Origin: Salminus brasiliensis
Taxonomy: Eukaryota; Chordata; Actinopteri; Characiformes; Bryconidae
Assembly: GCF_030463535.1 (NCBI RefSeq)
Contig: NC_132880.1
Location: forward strand, 31,674,342 to 31,738,341
Reading direction: 5' to 3'
Length of the DNA: 64,000 nt
Every line of letters starts with the position of its first letter. Positions within the stretch are counted from its first letter, which is position 1. The notes beneath the pieces are model-generated. The model made no database searches and was not told the origin of the DNA. It was given only the letters and a program-made list of their open reading frames with translations. Both the position numbers and the translations under genes were made by a program. Positions 54,565 through 64,000 of the stretch are shown here, one piece after another.

Positions 54565-55265
54565 TGTCTGCCCCATGGTATCTCCACCCACAGGCCCAAA
54601 TAAGGACTTCTGCCTCACTTTTGTTCATGTGTTTGGTTCATCGTATCGGTTCATGTTCATTTGTGTTCATGTGTTTGATTCAGTGTCTCGTTTCATGTTC
54701 ATTTGGTTCATAAGTTACACCTGGGATTGGGGGGGTATTTAAGAAGCCTTGACACAGCCGAGAATTGTATCGATTGGGACCTTGGGGTTGCCCGAGAGGT
54801 TCCCGTACTGTTAGAGGTGTGTTGAGGCCAGCTTCTGCTCGGTGTTCTCATTCAGGAGCAGGTCACCCTGCTATCCACGTTTTCTGCGAGGCTTGCTCGC
54901 TCACGGTCCGGATTTTCTGGCTACCCACGTCCCAGCTAAGCAACCCTCGCTCACGGCAGCACGCTGCGGCCCCAGGTTTGGTCGGCCTAGCCGTTTTTGC
55001 TCAGTAGCTGGTCCCCCAGCTCTCCCCACTTAGTCATTATAGCGCTGTTCAAGCCAGCTCAACTCCTAGTCCCAGGTTCATTTTTGATTTGCACTCTTGT
55101 TTGCCACGTTTGTGTTGCATTTGTGTTCGTACCCCTTAGTTGCTGCATCATTTGCCTCATTTTGCCCTTTAATGTATCCTTGGTATTTGTTAATAAATCT
55201 GCTTGCTGTGAAACCATTTCTGGGAGTCTTCGTTCTATCTTGGTTTGGCCTAGCATGCCATGACA
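54565..55265 (+). mobile_element. Solo LTR (701 bp) with perfect 5-bp target-site duplication
   Basis: Starts TGTCTGCCCC and ends GCCATGACA, so the ends are TGTC...GACA. ATCTT occurs immediately on both sides (54560-54564 and 55266-55270). Inside, a 42-bp direct repeat (starts 54623 and 54665) sits in the U3-like part, TATTTAAG at 54736-54743 is a TATA-type box, and AATAAA lies at 55192-55197. This gives U3, R and U5 in that order on the + strand. No internal region, primer-binding site or second LTR follows, hence a solo LTR left by LTR-LTR recombination. Gypsy-type or endogenous-retroviral origin is undetermined. Confidence 0.88.
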
Positions 55266-55270
55266 ATCTT
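55266..55270. repeat. Target-site duplication, right (ATCTT)
   Basis: Five bases identical to 54560-54564, abutting the CA end of the LTR. Confidence 0.85.
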
Positions 55271-55549
55271 GAGGAACCTACAGACGATGTTTCAGACGGG
55301 TTTCCGAATCAAGGCATTTATATGCACTCCAACAACACTGTCAAATAAAGCTGCTTGAAATCCCCAAATCCTAAAATTTGTTCAATTACCGGCAAATGTG
55401 GTTGCCAGTAAATTTTCTAATAGATTTCTATGTTTACATTACATTACTGTAAAAAAAACCCTTGAAAATGTATAGTGTCACCTCATTTGTTTTAGTGTAT
55501 TCTTTGATTCCTTAATCAACTAATATTAACTATCTGCCAGAAAAACTGA

Positions 55550-55670
55550 AAGTACATTCCTGTGGTAATGCAAGAGTGAGCACTGCAAAACTTAGCATAT
55601 AGTCACGCTCATCAGCATAGATAAGTGGTAACTTGCTCTTACAGCCTTCAACACTGAGGCCAGGCAATCA
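55550..55670 (+). repeat. Interspersed repeat family E, copy 1
   Basis: GATGCAAGAGTG-like text TAATGCAAGAGTGAGCACTGCA, then CATATAGTCACGCTCA, AACTTGCTCTTACAG and CAACACTGAGGCCAG recur in the same order at 62725-62835. Confidence 0.6.
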
Positions 55671-55671
55671 A

Positions 55672-57340
55672 CCAATGATATGAACTATAAATGCACATCC
55701 AAAAGATGTTGCACACTCAAACCCACTGTATATTATTGGCTCAGTTCCATGTATTTATTGAGAAATATAAGCTTGAATCCATCATTACTTGGATTAGTTG
55801 GGGCTTGTTATATAAATATCATGACATAGTTTCACTGTTAATGCTAGACTATTTAACACTGGGAAATGTACTTGTTTTGGCTGATATACATATTTATAGT
55901 GTTTCACTGTTACCAGAACTGAATTCAACCTTTTTTGGGGGGGTTTACAGTCTTTTACTGTCATGGTTTGACGGTTTTCACTGTAAAATATATGTACTTA
56001 GGTACAATTCTTGTAGTGTATTAATTATTATGAATTATTAACAATTCTCAATTGTCAGTGTATTAAGATCCTCCATATAATGTTGAGGTTAAAGCTATAA
56101 TTAATTAATGGGGCATACATCCGAGTCAAAAACCATTTAGTAGCCTTTTTTTTAGTTAATTTAATGATACATAACTTGAGTCAAAATCATGGAGGCCAAT
56201 CTTTATCTATCTGTATATGTGGCTTTATCTATCTGTATATATGGCTTAATAATTAAAGTGGTTTATTATAGAGAAAAGAATGGTTACAATATGTAGCAAC
56301 ACACTCACATTGTTCTTAATGTATTACAATCATACATACGTTTTCTAATATATGATCCTGAAATCATCTACACCTGACAATCAAGTTAAACATACAGGAA
56401 TTTCATTTTGGCAATATGACTTATGAATGGTGAAGAGTGACAAAAATATATGTGGTATTTAAAACATAACATTTATAACATAATTTGTAATGCATTTATT
56501 AAAATATTTATTTTTATTTATTGGAGACCCCATTAGAGATCTGCCGCTGGCTTGCGCTCAGTGGGTGGTGTTTTTGGGCTACATAGAGCAGCTGGTCTTT
56601 TAGTTAGTGAGGAGGGATGGTTTAAAAAGTAATCTTGCTAGTTCAGACCATGCTTTCAGCTTATGGTGATTTGAGGGAAGACAGTAAAAAGGGAGAGAAC
56701 TTTGATCTGCAGTTTGGATGGCTTCTGCTTTGTGATACTAAGCCAGTCCCCCATCTCTGATAAGTGGAGGCAGGAATGAGAGAAAACACAGTTAAAGGGA
56801 GATGGCAGGGTGGGGGAGGGTTGCGAAGACTGAACAAGGTGAAGATTGAATATATAGCTTGTTAGATTTGCGAGTACGGGATTCAGGCTTGTTCCTCCTC
56901 TCAAAATGTAGTTATTTCGTAACTCCACTTTCAGTAAATTAGTCAGAACATTTGTGAATGCAAGTCTTTCTTGTGAATGCATGTTAGAGTCAGTATGCAT
57001 AGAAATATGTTTTTCATTTTAGAGCTCAGTGAGGCAGTGTTATGGTCAGGCTACTGGATTACTGGATACTGGTACTCATGTGGATCCATTTGCTAGTCAG
57101 CTCTGTCAGTATATTTACTGAGACCATGAGACACAGATCAGACAGAAGCCAGGAATGCAGACAGGAACAAACTATTAAATATAATAAAGTATTATTATGC
57201 AGCCTCATAAATAAATTGTAAGTCGTTTCCTGCTGACTTATCAACTTGAATCTAGACCATAATGATCAAGAATAGGGTGCCTCCATTTATACTTGCATCT
57301 GTATCATCTGTATCGGCAACATTAATAATAGGTAAAAGGT
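55672..57340. other. Gene-poor AT-rich stretch: nothing recognised
   Basis: A short direct repeat (ATCTATCTGTATATGTGGCTT and ATCTATCTGTATATATGGCTT) lies at about 56204-56247. Otherwise nothing is recognised. Confidence 0.4.
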
Positions 57341-57346
57341 GAAAAT

Positions 57347-57520
57347 GGTTATTTGAATGATGCCATAGAAGAACTATGTTTGGTTCCTTAAGGAATCATA
57401 TTTGTAAAAGAGATACATTAGTGTGAAGATCATTTAAATCCTTTTAAACTGACACATCTCTATGGTGAGATTAATTTATGAACCCAAAAGTGGTTCTTCT
57501 ACGGCATTGCTCAAATAACC
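57347..57520. mobile_element. Family D MITE with 28-bp terminal inverted repeats
   Basis: 57347-57374 and 57493-57520 are inverted copies agreeing at 24 of 28 positions (core ATGCCATAGAAGAAC). The outer text CACTTGTAGCACCTTTATT at about 57520-57538 extends the element. Partial copies occur at 11940-12330, 43021-43195 and 44955-45140. No frame. Confidence 0.75.
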
Positions 57521-57891
57521 ACTTGTAGCACCTTTATTCTGTTTAGAATATATTATCAGTGAATTATGTATAATTACACTTTTTTCATTTACATTTAGGT
57601 TTGCCTTATTCTTTTAACATTTTTCTTTAACACATCACCTTCACTTGCTGCCTAATATACCTACTCCCTGACAGACGCCACTGTCGATGAAGATAATCAA
57701 TGTCTTTCACTTCACCTGTCAGAGGTGCTAATGTTATGGCTGATCGGTGTACATCTTTGGGATGTAACTGAATACAAATACATCCTTCATGATTAACTGA
57801 TCATACATTCCAAACAGATTTATATATAGAAGGCCAGAATTTATTTGATGAATCCAAAATGCTGAACTGTTTGTCTGTGTCTCTCTTCCAG

Positions 57892-57951
57892 ACGCCCTGG
57901 CCTATATTCTGGAGGCCTACTACAGACTGACTAGTGAACCACGTGGATGAT
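57892..57951 (+). CDS. Possible terminal exon of an unrecognised gene
   Basis: A strong pyrimidine tract and acceptor (TGTGTCTCTCTTCCAG at 57876-57891) is followed by a frame (phase: two bases complete a codon ending in AC) reading ALAYILEAYYRLTSEPRG and then TGA at 57949-57951. AATAAA occurs downstream at about 58275. The short peptide is amphipathic and protein-like, but I cannot name a family, and no convincing upstream exon was found between 49.3 and 57.8 kb. It could be chance. Confidence 0.3.
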
Positions 57952-57999
57952 GAATGGAGGCAAGATGAAAGTCAACAACACATTTCTGTCTCAACACTA

Positions 58000-58585
58000 G
58001 ATGGCGATATAACCCCAGAGAGAGTGCTGCTTTGTGTTGACTTAGACTTAAATTCCAAAATCATCACAAAAAAGCCCTTCGTGTTGCTTTCACACTGTTA
58101 AGACTCCTCAGTCTTAAATATTATCACAGGAGTAGGGAAATATCCATCTTAAGAGAGAGACGTCTATTATCATAGTAGTACATTGTCTATGACAGCCTAC
58201 ATCTGTTCCACAGAGGTATTGGAGAAATGGGTTGCTGCACTTTGTGGGTTTTCTTTCTAGCAATCTGAATACAAATAAATAAATAAATGTAGTTCCTAAA
58301 CAACATAAACATATAAAATTACAGAGCTGATTAAATTACCTGTGCTTTTATTGCTGCAACCTTTTGTCTGTTCAAAGACCTAAAGAATGAGTCCTTTTTT
58401 GGTTTATGATGTATTATGGTTATTTGCCATCACATTTTTAGCTGTAGTAAATAATGTAGCTTGTTGACACAATTGAGGCACTATGTGTGTGTGTGTGTGT
58501 AGGTGTAGAGCACTCCATCATTAACAGTCTTAACACATAAAGCCCATCAACATTAAAGGGCACATTTGTAGGTTTCAATCCACCG
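58000..58585. other. Possible 3' UTR and intergenic DNA
   Basis: (AAAT)n with AATAAA at about 58270-58288; (GT)n at 58485-58500. No other feature. Confidence 0.35.
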
Positions 58586-58589
58586 AGGT

Positions 58590-58980
58590 AAACATGTCAG
58601 ACACGTCTCTGTCCACAATGTTGGCACCGTGACCACGCTCTCAGGCTCTGCTCTGCTCTCTCCTCATCTCTCCATCTCTCCTCACCCCCTGCCATCTGTC
58701 CCTCTCTCCCCTGCACTCAGCTTATACTGCACACAGCCCCAGGGCAGAGGGGTCTGGAGGGTGGGGAGGGGGGTGTCCGCAGCACAGCAGCCCTGACATC
58801 TGCTGTCTTCCTGGGCTTCATGTGGGGGCCCCTCGGGGCCCGACAGAGCGGAGGCCCACACATCTATGCCACGCTGGCCCGGAACCACAGCCCTATTGTT
58901 TCCGTGCTGAATTAGCATGACTGGGGTGGCGTTCGCCTCCTTGGAGGGGGCGGAGCTTCGTGCCATTTGCTACGGTCATT
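58590..58980. promoter_or_regulatory. GC-rich noncoding block
   Basis: Locally GC-rich (GGGCCCCTCGGGGCCCG near 58827-58843, a perfect GC palindrome-like word) with (CTCT)n at the left. The 94-codon minus-strand frame at 58682-58966 has no recognisable domain. It may be regulatory. Confidence 0.25.
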
Positions 58981-58984
58981 AAGC

Positions 58985-60585
58985 TGTAAGGTCAATTTGA
59001 CCTGAATTAATATTTAAATTTTATGGAATGTTATGGACACGCTATGACAGTTGGTGTACACACAGGCCTACATGTACGCAGTTGTGCGTGTTCAGGGTGG
59101 TACATTTGCATGCTGTGGTTCTCACTAGTGAGAGATCTTACAACTAATACTTTATTATTTATGAAAAATCTTAATAGGACTGGGCACATATTAACATGAC
59201 AAGCCAAATATATATATATACACTTATATATAAAAATATTATGGTTGGCCACACTGGGGATTAGTTATGCTATAAGCATAATGCAATACTGTTATAACAC
59301 TGCATGTTTTATTTATCATTTATATTATTATTACATTCTAAAAAGCTGGAATTGTTCTCCATATTGACTCATATTCTGGCTTATTTTTTGTCTCCAAAAT
59401 TATTCATTAATATTGCCCTGATTCCGTATAGTAATTACTGCAAAAGAAATATTATTCAAATGCATCAAATCAGTGGTTTGTTTAGTTTTTAGGGTTTTTT
59501 TACATTTTCCAGTGATACAAAAAAAAAACTATAGCTATAGCACTGATGCTGACATTAAATTTAAGAGTTTACTAAGCTAGCAGGCTGGAATTGTAGCTTT
59601 AATTGACCTAGCATGTGGCATCTTTAGCTGAGTTTGCGCTAGCTACTTGGCCACTGTTGATTTGGCCACAGTAACAGCAGCTTCCACCAACTGAGGGAAA
59701 GCTAATTAGCCAGTTTTGCAAATCTCTAGGTGGTATTTAACTCTGATCGTTTGATTTAGTAATGTGTAAACTCTAGAGCAATAAACAATGTTGTTGGCTA
59801 ATTTCATAAGCATAAATTGAGTGAAGGAACAACCATAATGAGGTTTAAACTTGATGACATAATGACATTGGTGGGGTGAAATACTGATTGATATTACTTG
59901 TTATAAATAAGTTATAATCATTTCTGGCGAGGTTATGGAATGGCATATGTTGCTGACTTTACAGGAAATATGATTTAGGTACAAAAGAGGTAACAAATGT
60001 TTCAAAAATCTGCTCCTCTTCTGATTAGTTTAGCAGATTAACCTGAGGGGTCACTAAGATTAAGAAGAAGCTACCCAGACTGTGGATATCATTCAAAAAC
60101 ATGACCCAACGTGCTGAGCTCAGCTTTCAGATAACTCAGCTTTCAGTAACACAGCATTTTGTGTAGTGTGTGACTTATAGTGTGTGTAGCTAATAAAATG
60201 TATGTATTAATTTGACTTAATTTAAATGTATTCATAACTATTCATGAATTATTTGACATGCATCAGCACAAGTGTGTCTTTCAGTTGACTTGCTTTTGTT
60301 AATGCAATATGTTTATGTGTATATTTCAATGCACCTCTACCAGGAATCATAATTACTGCTTTGGTGGTTTAGTCCATATTAAACATGTACTGAAAGGACA
60401 TCGAATGAGAGTTCTTGACAGAATACACTGTTCTCTGACAAGCCATATTATGAATTATGGATATTAGAAGCGCTTTGATACCACCTCTCACAGTTCCTAG
60501 GGTGTTGTGATGATTTCTTCAAGTCTAAAAGTCTATAACACTAACGAGGGAAAGAATCAAACTCTTAAAAGCCTTGTTTTTCTTG
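58985..60585. other. Gene-poor AT-rich stretch: nothing recognised
   Basis: (AT)n at about 59209-59220; otherwise no feature recognised. Confidence 0.4.
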
Positions 60586-60599
60586 TTTCTAGACACTAT

Positions 60600-61310
60600 A
60601 CTGGAAGTTAGGGCATGCCCCCCTCCCTGTACTCCCTTTCTCTCTCTCGCGCGCTCTCTTTCCTTGCTGAGTGTGAAGCGGAGTGCACAGCGGAGCGTCC
60701 TCTTTCATCTCAGGAGCGATCAATAATAGATGGCTCTCCCAGGCTCTGGGAGGATGCTGCTCTGGCTGTAGCTGCCGCTGCTGCACTGACAGCCCTGCTC
60801 AGCACCCAGCCCGAACAGAGCAGAGCCAGAGCCCGGCCCAGGCCCTCCAATTAAAGCCCAGCGCTTACAGAGCCTGGCAGCCTGCGTGCATCCACAGTTC
60901 GCCTCAAAGAGGCTCCTCCAACACCCCCCCTCCTTTTCCATCCCCCCACTTCCCCAACCCCTGGAGACCCTCTGACCTACTCCCCCAGACTGTATTGATC
61001 TTCAGGCAGATGTAAAAGACTATTGAGGTCATCATTCATTTTTTATCATTCCCAAGAAAATGTCAAAACGTGCGGCAAAAACGGCTCTGTGTCTCTGTGT
61101 CAGACATAATGGGCCGTGAGGCTGCTGGAGAGACACGCTGATGAGAAAGCCTCTGTTTCACCAACTGTAGCTAAACGCATGAGCGACATCGCTTGATATC
61201 CATGTCCATCCTAAAAGTCAGTGAGTTTTGAGCTGAGGCGAGCCATGACTATTAAAGCGAGGACTTCACTTCGGGCCATAAAGGTCAAACCTAGGGCGAA
61301 AAGTAAGCTC
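60600..61310. promoter_or_regulatory. Candidate conserved noncoding block with GC-rich core
   Basis: A CT-rich lead (60630-60660), then a GC-richer complex segment (60665-60980) and a repeat-free segment (61030-61310). Overlapping frames on both strands lack motifs or splice context. Texture-based call. Confidence 0.25.
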
Positions 61311-61629
61311 TTGTGAGATTTCTAATTGCATGTTAGCACTAATCTAACGCTAATGTATTTTTGACTGAAATACAGACATTTTAAACTAGTGAAAGATATT
61401 CCACAAGTTTTATCTGAAGCTCATAATAGACCTTCACATGTATTTGACTTTGTGGAAGCTTTTTCTTTCAGTAAAGACTTCTGACACAGACCTGCTGTTG
61501 CTGTTTTTCATTTCTAACAACTGCCTGTAACCTGATTAGACTACCACTCCTATGCACAGTTAATGGCTTATCCCAGACTTCCTAAAGGCCAAGAATGAGG
61601 CTTTCTCTAAACAATTGTCTATTAAAACA

Positions 61630-62420
61630 ATGTCAGTCCACAGTTATGGTGGAGGCTATTCTAATATGTAAGGCATGCAGTCTACAGTGCGTGCAGAGGT
61701 TGCCAACTTTCTGGAGAGTCATTCACTACAGACCTCCAAACTTCATGTGGCCTTCAGATTAGCTTAGGGCAGTGTGTAGAGAGTTTCATGAAATGGGTTT
61801 CCATAGCCGAGCAGCCTCATCCAAGTCTTACATCACCAAACGCAAAGCAGAGCGTCAGATGCAGTAGTGTAAAGCAGGCCACCACTGGAATCTAGAGCAG
61901 TGGAGACGAGTTCTCTGGAGTGACGAATCATGCTTCTCTGTCGACGAGTGTTGGTGGTTGCCAGGAGAACAGTGCTTGTCTGACTGCATTGTGCCAAGTA
62001 TAAAATTTGGTGGAGGGGGGATTATGGTGTGAGGTTGTTTTTCAGGAGTTGGGTTCAGTCCCTTAGTTCCAGCGAAAGGAACTCTTAATGCTTCAGCATA
62101 CTAAGAGATTTTAGTAAATTACATGCTTCCAACTTTGGGGATGGCCCCTTTCTGTTTCAACATGACTGCGTACTAGTGCACAAAGCAAAGTCCATAAAGA
62201 CATTGATGCGCCTTCTCGTTCCAACATCAGTGTCTGACTTCACAAATGCGCTTCTGAACGAATGGTCAAATACTCAAATAAACACACTCCTAAACCTTAT
62301 GGAAAGCCTTCCCAGAAGTGTTGATGCTGTAATAGCTGGTGTCCTGACATCATATTAAACCATATGGATTAAGAACGGGATAAAACCTAAGTTTATATGC
62401 GTGCAAAGGCAGCTGAGCAA
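61630..62420 (+). mobile_element. Tc1/mariner transposase pseudogene
   Basis: 61915-62060 reads LWSDESCFSVDECWWLPGEQ, then VPSIKFGGGGIMV, an in-frame stop, and GCFSGVG. This is the DDE-domain centre of a Tc1-type transposase, with the first catalytic Asp of the WSDES block still visible. Upstream (CAGCCTCATCCAAGTCTTACATCACC) and downstream (TTTCAACATGACTGCGT; ATGGAAAGCCTTCCCAGAAG) parts of the same gene are recognisable. Stops and frameshifts make it inactive. Confidence 0.85.
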
Positions 62421-62699
62421 ATATTTTTATTGTACACTGTAAGGCTGGAACATTCACCTAAATTAAAAAACTAAAACCAATTAAGTTAAGCTTTGTTGAA
62501 CAAATTGAAAATTTGAGTTTTTTAAAAAAGTAGAACATGCTAGAACAACTCAAATATGTTAGGTTAGAATCATTCATGAAGTATTGATGCTTTAATTGCA
62601 TCATTTGAGTTACCTTAACCCAGATCTCAACTGAAGGTGAATAAACATGCAATTGTTAAATAATGCTTTAGTCTTTCATTCCTTTAACAATTGACTATT

Positions 62700-62840
62700 A
62701 GTAATCTGCCATTGACTATATAATCTTGGTGATGCAAGAGTGGACAGTGCAGTACTCAGCCAGCATACAGTCACACTCAGCAGTACAGAAAATGACAACT
62801 TGCTCTAATATCCTACAACACTAAGGCCAGAAAGTTAGCT
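62700..62840 (+). repeat. Interspersed repeat family E, copy 2
   Basis: GATGCAAGAGTGGACAGTGCA, CATACAGTCACACTCAGCA, AACTTGCTCTAATATCC and CAACACTAAGGCCAG match 55550-55670. Confidence 0.6.
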
Positions 62841-64000
62841 ATTTTGAGAAAAATGAATTTACATCAGAGCGTATGTAGCCTGGGGGGAATGACCACACAC
62901 TGATTGTGAGGGAAGGGGGGAAGACATGCCCAGTATGCAAACAGATGGTGCCAGAGGCCAATGTGAAAGGTGTGTTACTTATCAAGATTGCACAGCCCAA
63001 ATTTAAGGCACATTCTGAAGATCACCATGTTTCACTTAATGCAGTTCAGTCTGGGTTAGTTAATATAACTCAACTGAATACATTTACCTTTTCTTAAAAT
63101 TAAAAAGTTGTTACAAAGTTGATCTCCATTTTTTGGGGGGTTTGTTTGGGTTGGGTTTAATCTGCTTAAGCAATCCCAAAGTTCTATATTTATAAAGTGC
63201 TGTTATAATTATGGTGCACTAAAAGTCACTAATCAGTGGGTGAGCTTGATATGCTGTATCCATGTATATACTACAGAAATCAAACCAAAACTGGTGAAAT
63301 GACAAGTGACATTACAATAGTTGGTAAGTTTAAAAACACCAAGCAAGAATTTTCTATGAAATTTTGGCCCGATGGTGATATAACCCCAGATGACTTTGGC
63401 TGACCATGCAGTGTATTTTCTTCTCTAAACATCTCTAAAGCTCCCTAAACCTGTAACACTGTCCTGTGCAAGTCCATTAAAGAGCATGACTAGACAAAAC
63501 TTTTGAGTCCCTTTTTTGAGACCTCCCAAATGTTCTTCCTCATTAATTTCAGTTAAACCTTTGCTTTAAGTTCAACTTTTGTAAACTTCACCCAAAAGCA
63601 CATCTGTTTTGTGTGCACTGGACTCTGAATAGACAGTCCTTCATATGGTAGGACCCAAATTGAGTAAGTGTTTTTATATGTTAGGGGTTAGCAAGTAAGC
63701 TAACTTGCAAGAAACCATACTTAAACAGCTTCCACATTTCAACATTATACTATTATCTACAGTTGACATGCTAAGTAATTTGTAACATTGATTACTGCTT
63801 TGGAATGGTTTCAAGTAATGAGTTTGTTGCACCTAGTTCCCAACATGATACAAACCCGTCCTTTTTTTAACTGAATTGAACTGAACTGTTGCCTCAGAAA
63901 GACTGTTAAGCTGGGTTTGATGTGTAGGACCCCAGCTGTTTTGGGTTAAAGCAGCAGTGCTCTGAGGTATAGACCCTGTCATTACTGCTTTGCTTTGTGT
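62841..64000. other. Right edge: nothing recognised
   Basis: No exon, RNA gene or repeat family recognised to the end of the window. Confidence 0.45.

Noticed and set aside
54545-55348. Protein frames within the solo LTR region
   Set aside because: The segment is an LTR by its ends, target duplication and signals; the frames are short, overlapping and unrelated to gag, pol or env.
58682-58966. 94-codon minus-strand frame in a GC-rich block
   Set aside because: GC-rich DNA favours long frames; no domain or splice evidence seen.
1-64000. CRISPR arrays, operons, prophage, insertion sequences
   Set aside because: Introns, SINEs, Tc1 remnants and vertebrate gene families show this is vertebrate nuclear DNA. 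The tandem repeats at 405-1480 have no spacer structure.

Overview
This is vertebrate nuclear DNA, almost certainly from a teleost fish. Coding sequence is sparse and split into short exons with GT/AG introns. Intergenic and intronic DNA is AT-rich and full of fish-type repeats: decayed Tc1/mariner transposases, tRNA-derived SINEs, an L2-like LINE 3' end, miniature inverted-repeat elements (MITEs) and microsatellites. Repeat style resembles otophysan fishes (characins, catfishes), but that is inference from memory and not a species call.

Three protein genes can be supported. (1) mrpl36, + strand, 2535-2894: the mitochondrial large-subunit protein bL36m, complete in one coding exon behind a probable non-coding exon and a GABP/NRF1-type promoter near 1.55 kb. 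(2) lpcat1, + strand, 4580-30928: a complete 14-exon lysophosphatidylcholine acyltransferase 1 of 525 aa. All splice phases close without a frameshift. The four acyltransferase motifs, EF-hand region and C-terminal KKHD are present. (3) nrsn1-like, - strand, 45716-46896: a complete two-exon, 207-aa neurensin. A possible terminal exon of an unrecognised gene lies at 57892-57951.

Layout: 0.4-1.5 kb is a G-rich minisatellite with a 70-bp higher-order unit. 1.5-3.0 kb is mrpl36. 4.4-31.4 kb is lpcat1, with a 12.1-kb first intron and introns loaded with transposon remnants. 31.4-45.7 kb is intergenic, with MITE pairs, a Tc1 remnant, an L2 fragment and several complex low-repeat blocks that may be conserved regulatory DNA. 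45.7-49.3 kb is nrsn1-like with a possible upstream promoter. 49.3-64 kb is a gene-poor stretch with a 701-bp solo LTR flanked by perfect 5-bp target duplications.

mrpl36 beside lpcat1 matches the linkage in human 5p15.33. I found no previously undescribed biological system. The most useful leads are the shortened first EF-hand loop of Lpcat1, the solo LTR, a perfect 14-bp hairpin in an lpcat1 intron, a 35-nt exon beside about 0.5 kb of pyrimidine tract, several repeat families recognisable only by comparing copies inside the window, the orphan terminal exon, and candidate conserved noncoding blocks.
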